In this document: positions 1 through 9,300 of the stretch, piece after piece
Position numbering within the stretch: the first letter of the stretch is position 1
Layout: each line of letters begins with the position of its first letter
Source of the DNA: Candidatus Portnoybacteria bacterium CG_4_9_14_3_um_filter_43_11
GTDB lineage: Bacteria; Patescibacteriota; Minisyncoccia; Portnoybacterales; UBA2143
Direction: 5' to 3'
Length of the DNA stretch: 36,998 nucleotides
Assembly (NCBI GenBank): GCA_002791035.1
Contig: PFWG01000009.1
Coordinates: 1-36,998 of the forward strand
The notes under the pieces: generated by a model
Told to the model about the DNA's origin: nothing
The model's input: the letters and a program-made list of their open reading frames with translations, nothing else
Databases searched by the model: none
Made by a program: the position numbers and the translations under genes

Positions 1-4
1 AAAA

Positions 5-352
5 ATGTTGGAAAAACAGGTAAAAAAACAAAGAAGAGCCAAACGCGTCAGGACGAAAGCCAAAGCGGGAAATCGTCCGCGTCTTTCCGTTTTTCGCAGC
101 AACCGGCATATCAGCGCTCAGATTATTGACGATAAAAATGGCCAAACGTTATTTTCATTCAGTGACATAAAATTAAAGAACCAAAATAAGATGGCTAAAA
201 TGGAAGCCGCCAAAGAAATTGGCAAAAAAATAGCGCAAGCAGCCCTAAAAAGCGGGCTAAAAAAAGTTGTTTTTGACCGAAGCGGATACAGGTATCACGG
301 TCGGGTAAAAGCGCTGGCGGAAGGAGCCAGAGAAGGAGGATTAGTATTTTAG
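5..352 (+). CDS. rplR: 50S ribosomal protein L18
   Basis: L18 binds 5S rRNA and helps attach it to the large subunit. The 115-residue protein has the basic N-terminus, the RPRLSVFRSNRHISAQIIDD core and the FDRSGYRYHGRVKALAEGAREGG C-terminal signature split over its last 30 residues. Length is normal for a short bacterial L18. The ATG at position 5 matches the usual start, but only four bases lie upstream, so an earlier start cannot be excluded. It is followed by rpsE after 19 bases, as in the spc operon. Confidence 0.95.
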   Translation: MLEKQVKKQRRAKRVRTKAKAGNRPRLSVFRSNRHISAQIIDDKNGQTLFSFSDIKLKNQNKMAKMEAAKEIGKKIAQAALKSGLKKVVFDRSGYRYHGRVKALAEGAREGGLVF

Positions 353-371
353 TTATCAATTTTCAAACATT

Positions 372-899
372 ATGAGAAGAGAATTAGAGAAAAGGGAATA
401 TGAGCAGAAACTTCTTGGTATCGCTCGGGTTGTCCGGGTTGTGGCCGGCGGCCGCCGTTTTAGGTTTAGAGCAGTGATGGTAATCGGAGACAAAAACGGG
501 CGAGTCGGGGTCGGCGTCAGTAAAGGACGGGACGTCAGCATCGCGGTTGAGAAAGCGATTGCCAACGCCAAAAAGAAAATGATTAAAATTCCAATTGTCA
601 ACGAAACTATCCCTCACAGCGTTGAAGCGAAATTTAGCAGCGCTAAAATAATGCTTAAGCCGGCGGAAAGAGGAAAGGGAATAGTTGTTGGCGGCGCGGC
701 CAGAGCAGTGTGCGATTTAGCCGGCATCAAGAATATTTCCGGGAAAATTTTAGGAAAGACAAAAAACAAACTTAGCAATGCCAGGGCGACTATTTTGGCG
801 TTGAGCAAGTTGCGGCTGAAAGAAATCGACGCCGAAGGCGTTAAGCGGAGCAAACAAAAAATTGACTTGGGGAAAAGCAAGGAAAACGAACAAAAATAG
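372..899 (+). CDS. rpsE: 30S ribosomal protein S5
   Basis: S5 is a small-subunit protein involved in decoding accuracy and helicase activity at the mRNA entry site. The 175-residue product has the double-stranded RNA-binding N-terminal domain (VVAGGRRFRFRAVMVIGDKNG) and the C-terminal domain with VVGGAARAVCDLAGIKN. A lysine-rich tail follows. In most bacteria rpmD (L30) lies between rpsE and rplO. Here only one base separates the rpsE stop from the rplO ATG, so L30 is missing at this locus, as is typical of CPR genomes. Confidence 0.96.
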   Translation: MRRELEKREYEQKLLGIARVVRVVAGGRRFRFRAVMVIGDKNGRVGVGVSKGRDVSIAVEKAIANAKKKMIKIPIVNETIPHSVEAKFSSAKIMLKPAERGKGIVVGGAARAVCDLAGIKNISGKILGKTKNKLSNARATILALSKLRLKEIDAEGVKRSKQKIDLGKSKENEQK

Positions 900-900
900 T

Positions 901-1365
901 ATGCAATTACACGAATTAAAAGTTATTCATAAAAACAAATCCCGCAAAAGAGTCGGCCGGGGAGGAAAAAAGGGAACTTATTCGGGAAGAGGAGTCAAGG
1001 GGCAGAAATCAAGAGCGGGCAGAAAGCCGCGTCTTGGTTTTGCCGGCGGAGATACGACAATTGTTAAACGTTTGCCCAAACAGAGAGGGACAGTCGGCAA
1101 GGTTCCGATTAGAAAAGGGATAAGGCCGTTTTGGTTGACGTCTAAGCCGGTAATTTTGAACTTGGGCGACATTAAAAAGGCCTTTTCCGGAAAAAAGAAA
1201 GAAGAAATTGTTTCTCCCAAGACCTTGCTTAAAAAGGGAATAATTGGGAAAATCAGAGGTAGAATTCCCCGGGTTAAAATCTTGGGAAAAGGCGCTTTTG
1301 AAGCGGCGGGCAGTTTAAAATTTAGAGGCGTGAAATTATCAAAGAGCGTTCAAAAGAAAATATGA
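901..1365 (+). CDS. rplO: 50S ribosomal protein L15
   Basis: L15 is a late-assembly large-subunit protein. The ATG at 901 gives 154 residues starting MQLHELKVIHKNKSRKRVGRG, the family's usual N-terminus with the basic glycine-rich GRGxKGxxSGRG region. An in-frame ATG at 862 would add 13 unrelated residues and overlap rpsE, so it is rejected. The C-terminal domain carries the expected KILGKGAFEAAG motif. The stop overlaps the secY start (ATGA at 1362-1365), which suggests translational coupling. Confidence 0.95.
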   Translation: MQLHELKVIHKNKSRKRVGRGGKKGTYSGRGVKGQKSRAGRKPRLGFAGGDTTIVKRLPKQRGTVGKVPIRKGIRPFWLTSKPVILNLGDIKKAFSGKKKEEIVSPKTLLKKGIIGKIRGRIPRVKILGKGAFEAAGSLKFRGVKLSKSVQKKI

Positions 1366-2645
1366 AATGGCTGGAAAAAATCACTCAGATTTTTAAGATA
1401 AAGGAATTGCGAAAGAAAATCATTTTCGTTCTTTTGATTTTTGTCGTTTTTAGGATTGCCGCCAATATTCCGGTTCCCGGCATTGATACTGAACAGCTGA
1501 AGAGTTTTTTCTCTAACAACCAATTATTCGGACTCTTGAACATCTTTACTGGCGGGGCAATGAGTAATTTGTCAATTATTATGCTTGGACTTGGTCCGTA
1601 TATTACCGCCACCATTATTATGCAGCTTTTAACGATGATTTTTCCGCAGATCGAGGTGCTTTATAAAGAGGAAGGTGAAGCCGGCCGGCAGAAATTCAAC
1701 CAGTATAGCCGGATGCTGACTGTTCCCCTGGCCGCGCTTCAGGCATACGCGATGTTGACGATTTTGGGGCGGCAGGGCATTTTAGGCAGCCTGTCCGTTC
1801 TCCAATGGATAATTTCCATTTCGGTTATTACCGCCGGCGCCTTGTTTTTGATGTGGCTGGGGGAATTGATTTCGGAAAAAGGAGTCGGTAATGGCGTTTC
1901 CCTTTTAATTTTCGCCGGGATTGTTTCCGGAGTTCCCTTGTCAATAAGAGAATTGGCCGTTACCTACGATCCGTCAAAAATTCCGTCTTATTTTGCTTTT
2001 TTCGCTTTGGCTCTGATTATCACCGCCAGCGTCGTCGTTATCACTGAAGGCCGGCGCAATATCCCGGTTTCATACGCCAAGCGCGTCCGGGGTAATAAAG
2101 TTTATGGCGGCGTCTCTACTTATCTGCCTCTGAATGTTAATCCAGCCGGTGTTATTCCGATTATTTTCGCTTTGTCAATTATGCTTTTCCCCGGGATGAT
2201 CGCCAGTTTTTTGGGCACCTCTAATATTCCGGCGATTTCCAATGCCGCCCAGGCGATGGGCCGGCTTTTCCAAAATCAGTGGTTTTACGGCATTTCTTAT
2301 TTCATCCTGGTCGTCCTTTTCACCTATTTCTACACCGCGGTGACTTTTGACCCAAAAAACATCGCTGGGAATCTTCAAAAAATGGGCGGGTTTGTGCCGG
2401 GGATTCGTCCGGGCAAGCCGACCTCCGATTTTCTCTATTTTATCCTCAATCGAGTTCTTCTTTTCGGCGCCATTTTCTTGGGTACGATTGCGGTTTTGCC
2501 CTCCATTATTCAGGGTTTAACCGGCATCGCTACTTTTGAATTTGCTGTCGGCGGCACCGCTCTTTTAATCGTTGTCTCGGTCGCCCTAGAAACGGTCCGT
2601 CAAGTCAGCTCGCAATTGACTATGCGCGATTATGAGGGGTTGTAA
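1362..2645 (+). CDS. secY: Preprotein translocase subunit SecY
   Basis: SecY forms the protein-conducting channel of the Sec translocon in the inner membrane. The 427-residue product shows about ten hydrophobic segments. Conserved parts include FRIAANIPVPGID after the first helix, the plug region, ITEGRRNIPVSYAKR before the central loop, and FVPGIRPGKPT in the cytoplasmic ribosome-binding loop. Its start overlaps the rplO stop by four bases. SecE, its partner, is encoded at 28569-28769. Confidence 0.97.
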   Translation: MKWLEKITQIFKIKELRKKIIFVLLIFVVFRIAANIPVPGIDTEQLKSFFSNNQLFGLLNIFTGGAMSNLSIIMLGLGPYITATIIMQLLTMIFPQIEVLYKEEGEAGRQKFNQYSRMLTVPLAALQAYAMLTILGRQGILGSLSVLQWIISISVITAGALFLMWLGELISEKGVGNGVSLLIFAGIVSGVPLSIRELAVTYDPSKIPSYFAFFALALIITASVVVITEGRRNIPVSYAKRVRGNKVYGGVSTYLPLNVNPAGVIPIIFALSIMLFPGMIASFLGTSNIPAISNAAQAMGRLFQNQWFYGISYFILVVLFTYFYTAVTFDPKNIAGNLQKMGGFVPGIRPGKPTSDFLYFILNRVLLFGAIFLGTIAVLPSIIQGLTGIATFEFAVGGTALLIVVSVALETVRQVSSQLTMRDYEGL

Positions 2646-2650
2646 ATATT

Positions 2651-3322
2651 ATGGCAAAAAACAAACCTAAAATTATTATCCTTCTTGGCCGATCGGGAAG
2701 CGGCAAGGGAACGCAAGCCAAACTCTTAATTGATGACTTTGGTTTTGACTATTTAGGCACCGGCGATCTGCTTAGGGAAAGAGTGAAAGAAAATGATTTT
2801 TCCGGGAAAAAACTTAAACAGGAGATGGATAAAGGCGAAAGGGTTTCAACTTATTATGTTTTTCAGCTTTGGGGCAAGGCCGCCGAAAAGATAAAAGAAA
2901 AACCAAATTTAAAAGGAATTATTATTGACGGCAGCCCCCGTTCTCTTTTGGAAGCGGAGTTAATGGATGGCCTTTTGGATTGGTACGAGTGGGAAAATAT
3001 TAAGGTAATTCTAATTGATATTTCCCCCCAAGAGGCCTTTGACCGACTGACTAAAAGAAGAATGTGTAAAATGTGCGGCCGGCTGATTCCTTGGGTTGGG
3101 ACTTTTAAGGATTTGAAGGTCTGCGACCAATGCGGCGGAGAATTAATAGAGAGAGCCGATGACGCCCCGGCGGCAATTAGAAGAAGAATGGATTATTTTA
3201 AAAAAGACGTTGAGCCGGCGATAGAGTATTACCAGAAGCGGAAAAGATTGATTGAAATAGACGGCGAGCAGTCGATTGAAGACGTCTATCGTAATGTCAA
3301 AAAGGCCGTTTCAAAGGTATAG
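2651..3322 (+). CDS. adk: Adenylate kinase
   Basis: Adenylate kinase interconverts ATP + AMP and 2 ADP. The 223-residue protein begins with a P-loop (GRSGSGKGTQAK, about residues 13-24) and has the AMP-binding IIDGSPRS segment. A LID domain carries a four-cysteine zinc knuckle (CxxC near residues 137-140 and CxxC near 157-160), as in many Gram-positive enzymes. The P-loop GRSGSGKG and the SPRS motif (usually FPR) are small deviations. It lies five bases after secY in the classical secY-adk-map order. Confidence 0.93.
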   Translation: MAKNKPKIIILLGRSGSGKGTQAKLLIDDFGFDYLGTGDLLRERVKENDFSGKKLKQEMDKGERVSTYYVFQLWGKAAEKIKEKPNLKGIIIDGSPRSLLEAELMDGLLDWYEWENIKVILIDISPQEAFDRLTKRRMCKMCGRLIPWVGTFKDLKVCDQCGGELIERADDAPAAIRRRMDYFKKDVEPAIEYYQKRKRLIEIDGEQSIEDVYRNVKKAVSKV

Positions 3323-3348
3323 TCAAGATTAAATGAAATAACTTAGAA

Positions 3349-4092
3349 ATGATTCCAATAAGAACGCCGCAAGAAATTGAAATAATGTCTCAAGCGGGCA
3401 AAATCCTGGCGGAAGTGATAAGAGAAATAAAGACGATGATTGCGCCGGGAATTGCCACCAACGAGCTGGATAAGGCCGCCGAAGGTCTTATTTTAAAATC
3501 CGGCGCTCAACCGGCCTTTAAAGGTTACCAGGGATTTCCCAAGACGCTCTGTGTTTCAATCAATGAGCAGATTGTTCACGGCGTCCCCTCTGAAAGAATC
3601 ATCAAAGAGGGCGATGTCGTCGGATTGGATTTGGGCATTGTCTATCGCGGCTACTACGCCGATATGGCGATAACCTTGCCGGTTGGTTCGGTTGAGCCGG
3701 AAACGATGCGCCTGATAAAAGCGACTAAAAAAGCCCTTAAGCGGGCGATTGCCCGGGCCAAACCGGGCAAAACCTTGGGCGATATCTCTCACGCTATTCA
3801 AGGGCATATTGAAGACCAGGGGTTTTCCGTTATCCGCGACTTATGCGGACACGGCATTGGCCGAAAACTTCACGAAGAACCGGAAATTCTTAACTACGGC
3901 CAAAGACACAAAGGACCGGAACTAAAACCAGGAATGATTTTGGCCATAGAACCAATGGCGGCAATAGGAAAACCGGGGATAAAAAAAGGCCCGGACGGCC
4001 ACAGTTATCAAACCATTGACAATAGTATTTCAGCTCATTTTGAGCACACTGTCGCTATTACCGCCCAAGGCCCGCGAGTTCTGACAGAGTAA
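3349..4092 (+). CDS. map: Methionine aminopeptidase, type I
   Basis: This metalloenzyme removes the initiator methionine from nascent proteins. The 247-residue protein has the pita-bread fold signatures: VVGLDLGIVYRGYYADMA with two metal-binding aspartates, the GHGIGRKLHEEPEI histidine motif, AIEPM and EHTVAIT with metal-binding glutamates. The usual next genes, infA and rpmJ, are absent; the operon ends here against convergent thrS, and I see no clear terminator hairpin in the 37-base gap. Confidence 0.96.
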   Translation: MIPIRTPQEIEIMSQAGKILAEVIREIKTMIAPGIATNELDKAAEGLILKSGAQPAFKGYQGFPKTLCVSINEQIVHGVPSERIIKEGDVVGLDLGIVYRGYYADMAITLPVGSVEPETMRLIKATKKALKRAIARAKPGKTLGDISHAIQGHIEDQGFSVIRDLCGHGIGRKLHEEPEILNYGQRHKGPELKPGMILAIEPMAAIGKPGIKKGPDGHSYQTIDNSISAHFEHTVAITAQGPRVLTE

Positions 4093-4129
4093 TAAATCTC
4101 ATCCCTCGAAATTTTTTCGCGCTTTACCC

Positions 4130-5884
4130 TTATTTCTTTTTCTCGATTTCGTCTTTTATTTTCCCAACAAATTTATTTACTTTTACTGGGCCTAGATCGC
4201 CCTTTTTTCTATCTCGGACGGCGACTAATTTGGCCTTTTGCTCTTTTTCCCCCACAATCAAAAGATAGGGGATTTTTTGCAGTTCTCCGTGGCGGATTTT
4301 CCGGCCTAAGGTTTCGTCGCTGTCGTTTAATTCCGTCCGGATATTTTCTTCTTTTAAGCGCTTGGCAACTTTCTCGGCGTAAGCGTTAAATTTTTGGCTG
4401 ATGGGAATAATCTGGGCTTGGACCGGGGAGAGCCAGACCGGAAAGGCGCCGGCGTAGTGTTCTATCAGAAAAGCCATCGTTCTTTCCAGACAGCCGATTG
4501 ACGAGCGATGAATAGCCATCGGTCTTTTTTTGTTGCCTTTTTCATCAATATAGGTCAGGTCAAATTTTTCGGGCAAATCAAAATCAATTTGGACGGTAAA
4601 GGCGGTCTCTTCTTTGCCGTTGACATTTCTCAATTGAATGTCCAGTTTGGGTCCGTAAAAAGCCGCTTCTCCTTCCGCCTCCGCATATTTGGTTTTTATC
4701 TTATCTAATATCTTTTTCATTTGCGCCTGGGTTTCTTTCCATTCTTTCGGCTTGTTGACATATTTTTTCTTGTCTTTCGGGTCCCACTTGGAGAATCTAT
4801 ACCAGTAGTCGTCAATGCCAAATGTTTTCATAACATATTCTATTAATTCCAAGACCCCTTTAAATTCTTCTTCAACCTGGTCGGGACGGCAAATAATATG
4901 AGCGTCAGCCAAAGAAAAGGCCATTACTCGAATCAGTCCGGATAGTTCTCCTGATTGTTCTTTGCGGTACTGTTTGGCGATTTCGGCGTATCTCAAAGGC
5001 AGTTCGCGATAACTTCTCGGCCGGGAAGCGTAAATCATAAACTGATGCGGACAGGTCATCGGCCGAAGAACATATTCTTCACCGTCAATATTCATCGGCG
5101 GATACATATTGTCTTGGTAGTGCTGCCAATGGCCGGATTTTTTATATAATTCCACTTTGGCCATATCGGGAGTATAGGTTCGCAGATATCCTCTTTTGGT
5201 TTCTTCGTCTGTGATGAACCTTTCCAGCTCCTGTCTGATAATCGCGCCCTTGGGAGTCAATAGCGGAAGTCCCTTGCCGACCAGGTCGGAAAAAACGAAC
5301 AAGTCCAGTTCTTTGCCCAACTTGCGGTGGTCTCTTTTTTCGGCCTCGGCCTGTTGGTTGAGATAATCTTTTAGTTCTTTTTCGGTGGCAAAAGCGACGC
5401 CGTAGACGCGGGTAAGCATTTTGTTTTTTTCGTTTCCCCGCCAGTAAGCGCCGGCGATTTTAGTCAGCTTAAACGCCTTGGGATTGATTTCTTTAGTTAA
5501 TTTGACATGAGGGCCTTTACATAAATTCTCAAACCAATCGGACCGGTAAAAGCTAACCTTTTTTTCACCGGCCTTTTTTAATTCTCTTATCACCTCGCTT
5601 TTATACGGGTCTTTTTTGTAGAGTTTTAGGGCCTCGCTAAAACTCATATTATGCTGTTCAAATCTAATGTTTTGCTTAATTAATTCCTTAATCCGTTTTT
5701 CCAATTTGGGCAGCAGTTCCGGCGAAATCGGTTCCGGCAGGCCGTAATCCTGATAAAAACCGTTTTCTATGGCTGGTCCGACGCCTAAACCTGCTTCAGG
5801 ATATATTTCCATAATCGCCATGCTCATCAGATGAGACAAAGAATGGCGTATTCTTTCTAATTGCGGTTCTTCTTTTTGAGGCAT
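4130..5884 (-). CDS. thrS: Threonine-tRNA ligase without TGS domain
   Basis: ThrRS charges tRNA-Thr. The 584-residue protein begins directly with the editing domain (HSLSH at residues 14-18 and CKGPHV near 123-128), so the N-terminal TGS domain of longer bacterial enzymes is missing. The class II core follows, with the zinc-binding cysteine in RPMTCPHQ, the histidines of the same site and motif 3 around IHRSSIGCLERTMAFLIEHY. The anticodon-binding domain starts at PVWLSPVQAQIIPIS. It is the last gene of the minus-strand dnaE-pilin-thrS run, 21 bases after the pilin stop. Confidence 0.95.
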   Translation of the reverse strand: MPQKEEPQLERIRHSLSHLMSMAIMEIYPEAGLGVGPAIENGFYQDYGLPEPISPELLPKLEKRIKELIKQNIRFEQHNMSFSEALKLYKKDPYKSEVIRELKKAGEKKVSFYRSDWFENLCKGPHVKLTKEINPKAFKLTKIAGAYWRGNEKNKMLTRVYGVAFATEKELKDYLNQQAEAEKRDHRKLGKELDLFVFSDLVGKGLPLLTPKGAIIRQELERFITDEETKRGYLRTYTPDMAKVELYKKSGHWQHYQDNMYPPMNIDGEEYVLRPMTCPHQFMIYASRPRSYRELPLRYAEIAKQYRKEQSGELSGLIRVMAFSLADAHIICRPDQVEEEFKGVLELIEYVMKTFGIDDYWYRFSKWDPKDKKKYVNKPKEWKETQAQMKKILDKIKTKYAEAEGEAAFYGPKLDIQLRNVNGKEETAFTVQIDFDLPEKFDLTYIDEKGNKKRPMAIHRSSIGCLERTMAFLIEHYAGAFPVWLSPVQAQIIPISQKFNAYAEKVAKRLKEENIRTELNDSDETLGRKIRHGELQKIPYLLIVGEKEQKAKLVAVRDRKKGDLGPVKVNKFVGKIKDEIEKKK

Positions 5885-5905
5885 AGTTTTTTATTAATCT
5901 GTAAA

Positions 5906-6373
5906 TTAGATACGATTACGGGCGAATCGTGCACCAACCACTTTCATTAGGAGCGTTTCCAGGACAGTTCGTTCCTTGACCGCTCGGCTCCATATTGAAT
6001 TGAAGAATAAAAGTTGAGCCACATCGGAGGTATATTTATAGACCAAATTTGGCGTTCCTGAATCCTGAAGCGGGTCCAGTGGCGTTTTTGAGAGATAATC
6101 TGGTTCTAAACCGGAAATAAAATCTGGACCGACAAGAGGAAGATGGCTATAATCACTGTCGCCGCCATCATTATTATCAATGGGATAGCTTTGATAGCCG
6201 TCATTATACAGATTCAAGGCAGTCATAATCTGGAGTATATCGCTCATTCTTCTCTTGTTTCTGGCGTCCCTTTTGACCTTAGTTAAGCTGGCTAAGGACA
6301 AGGAGGCCAGAATTCCAATAATAGCGACGACAACCAACAATTCAATTAAGGTAAACCCTCTTTTCTTGTTCAT
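5906..6373 (-). CDS. Type IV pilin-like (prepilin) protein
   Basis: The 155-residue product has a textbook class III signal: short basic leader MNKKRG, cleavage site G|F, then FTLIELLVVVAIIGILASLSL, with Glu5 of the mature form conserved. That hydrophobic helix would anchor it in the membrane and pack the filament core. The rest contains a repeat-free globular head with aspartate-rich NNDGGDSDYS near residue 66. It is likely a major or minor pilin or pseudopilin; the sequence does not say which. It sits between dnaE (8 bases upstream) and thrS, with no other pilus genes in view. Confidence 0.85.
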   Translation of the reverse strand: MNKKRGFTLIELLVVVAIIGILASLSLASLTKVKRDARNKRRMSDILQIMTALNLYNDGYQSYPIDNNDGGDSDYSHLPLVGPDFISGLEPDYLSKTPLDPLQDSGTPNLVYKYTSDVAQLLFFNSIWSRAVKERTVLETLLMKVVGARFARNRI

Positions 6374-6381
6374 TCCTTGTT

Positions 6382-9300
6382 CTACTCTAATACCTTAACA
6401 CTCTCGCACAGGATTTTCAAGTTTTCGTCGCGATCGCTCAGCCGCCCGCTGACTAAAACGATTTTGTCTTCTTGCCAGGCCGGCGCGGTCTGCTCTAAGA
6501 CCTTCGGGAAAACAATGGTTTCAAACCGGCCGGTCAGGTCCTCAATTTCAACAAAAAGCATCGGCTGGCCGTTGCGGGTGTTGATTTTTTTTATTCGGTT
6601 GATTATCCCGCCGATTTTTATCCGACGGCCGGACTGATTTCTTGAAATCTGTCGGTAGGAAGTAGTCAGTTTTTCCAGTTTTTTGCGGTATCTCTCCAGC
6701 GGATGCTCGGAGATATAAAGGCCAAGGAGTTCTTTTTCCCAAGCCAGCATTTCATTTTTATTGGCTGGCGCGACTGACGGAAGCGCAAAAGACGGAATGG
6801 CAACATTGGTTTCGGCGCCGAATAAACTGACTTGGCCGCTTTGCCTGGCGCGTTGGGTTTCTCTGGCCAAAGAGAGCATTTGTTCCATGCCGGCCAAGAG
6901 TTGATTTCTTTCTCCAAAGCCGTCCAAAGCGCCGCATTTGACTAAACTTTCCAGCGATTTTTTATTGAGGTCTTTTGACTCTACCCGTTCAATAAAATCA
7001 GCGATTGACTGGTATGGTCCATTGGTCTTTCTTTCGTTGACGATGGCAGAAACGATGTTATGGCCGACATTTTTAACGGCATTAAGGCCGAAACGAATAG
7101 TCATATTGCCGGCTTTGGTAAAGTCGCAGTCGCTTTCGTTGGCGCTGGGGGGCAGGACTTTTATTCCCATTTGTTTGCACTCATCTACCAAAAAGGCGAT
7201 TCGCTCAATGTCGTTTTGCTCGGAAGTCATCAGCGCCGCCATAAACTCGGTTGGAAAATGAGATTTGAGATATGCGGTCTGATAGCCAATAAGGGCGTAG
7301 CAGACAGAATGGGCTTTATTGAATCCATACTGGGCAAATGGTTCAATTGTTTGCCAGATTTTGACGGCGGTTTTTTTCTCCAGCCCATTGGTGACCATGC
7401 CTTCAATCATTTTGTCCTTTTGCTCATCAAGCAGTTTTTTGATTTTCTTGCCGACAGCTTTTCTTAAAACATCGGCTTCGGGCAGGGAAAAACCGGCCAG
7501 GTCTCGGGCAATGCGCATCAATTGTTCTTGATAAACCATTACTCCGTAAGTGTTTTCAAGAATTGGCTTCAGTTTTGGATGGAGATACTCAATTTCTCTC
7601 AGTCCGTGCTTTCGGGCGATAAATTCCGGGATAAATTCTATTGGGCCCGGCCGATACAAGGCGACGAGAGCGACAATATCTTCAAATTTCGTCGGCTTTA
7701 ATTGTTTAAGGCATCTTTTCATACCTCCGCTGTTATGCACAACAAAACCATTGGCAACGAAGTTATTCCCCGGCGCTTTCATGACAATATCATAAGTTGT
7801 TTCTTTTTTGCCCGGTTTGATTTCTTTGACTTCAAGAAATTTAAAGCTTCTTTTAGTAGGAATGATAGGACATTCCCACTTAACTAGGTTTTTGTATTTG
7901 ATGGATAATTCCGCGAATTTTGTGGCGCTAATTAAAACGAAATTATATTGAGGGTATTGTTTTTGGAATAATTCCATCTTTTTTTGGTCCAACTCATGAA
8001 GCCATCCCTTAATTTCGTAGAAAGTGTTGGTATTCTTGACATAAAAGTCCGGAGTATAGTGAAGAGTTTCGCCACCGCTATTTTTTAATTCGAATGTTTT
8101 TGATTCGTATTCATATTCAACTTTATAGAGATTTAAAATTCTGGCAAAATCGGCTTCCCAATTAGAACGGACATAATGACCTAAATCTTTCCGGTACCCC
8201 CCTTTTCTATGCGGGGACTTTCTGCCAAACATTGGATTATTTTCTCCTCTAAATCTTTCGGATAATTTCTTTTTTATTTCCTTTGACTTCTTTATTCCGT
8301 AGAAGTCATCAAATGTTCTTCCTAATAAGGCCTTAGAAATTTTCTGACCGGTGTGTTGTAAAATTAAACTGGTTTCTTTTGTGAGTCCTTGATTCCATGG
8401 AGTTCCTCCTTTTTCATAAAATATCTTTCTGGCCCTAGAAATTTTTTCTCTTGATTTTGGTTTACTTGGATTTCTATAAAAAGTGGCGGAGCATTTGTAA
8501 CAGAAATTACTTTTTCCTTCTTTTTGTCCGCTTATTTGTTTCCTGCAACTTTGGCAAGTGTTATAAACTAAGTGTTTTGCTTTTGATTTTATTAAAATTT
8601 TTTCACCCTCTTTGATATCTTTTAATTGTTTCCATCCATTTTCGGTGAGAAAATAATGATCCGGCGTTGCTTTGATGTACCAATTATTTTCTGCTACTAA
8701 AATGAGGGTTTCTTTCTTGCCGGCGCAGCAAACATCAATAATTTGATTTTTGTGTATCGCGCCTTCGTCTAAGTAAACTGATTCCAATGCCTTTTTGTCT
8801 TTTCGCTTATATAACCCTTTAATCGTAGTGTTAGAAACTATAGTGTCTCCAGATAGACATTCCAATTGAAACACGCCGACGCTATTAGATTGCTGGAGCA
8901 GATGAAAAGTTTTCTTGTCATTAAGGGGGATGTTGTTGATTTCAGCTTCCTGGCCGGACAGTTCCCTAATTTGATTAAGGGTGTTTTGGATAACAGTCAA
9001 GGTTTTTAGGCCTAAAAAATCCATTTTTAGCAGGCCGAGGTCCTCAATGGCGTGCATTTCATATTGAGTGACAACGCTTTCATTATCCTGAGTCGGGTGC
9101 TGGCAGGGGACGGACTTGTCTAGTGGTTCTTTAGTGATGACGACGCCGGCGGCATGAGTAGAAGCGTGGCGGGCGACCCCTTCCAGCTTTTTAGCCATAT
9201 CAATCAGTCGCTTGGTGTTTTCATCCGATTCATAGGCATTATGGAGTTCCTGTGAATCGTTGACAGCGTTTTCCAAAGTAGAACCGAAAGGAATCATTTT

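Noticed and set aside
862..900. Upstream start for rplO
   Set aside because: It adds 13 residues unlike L15 and lies inside rpsE; the ATG at 901 fits the family.
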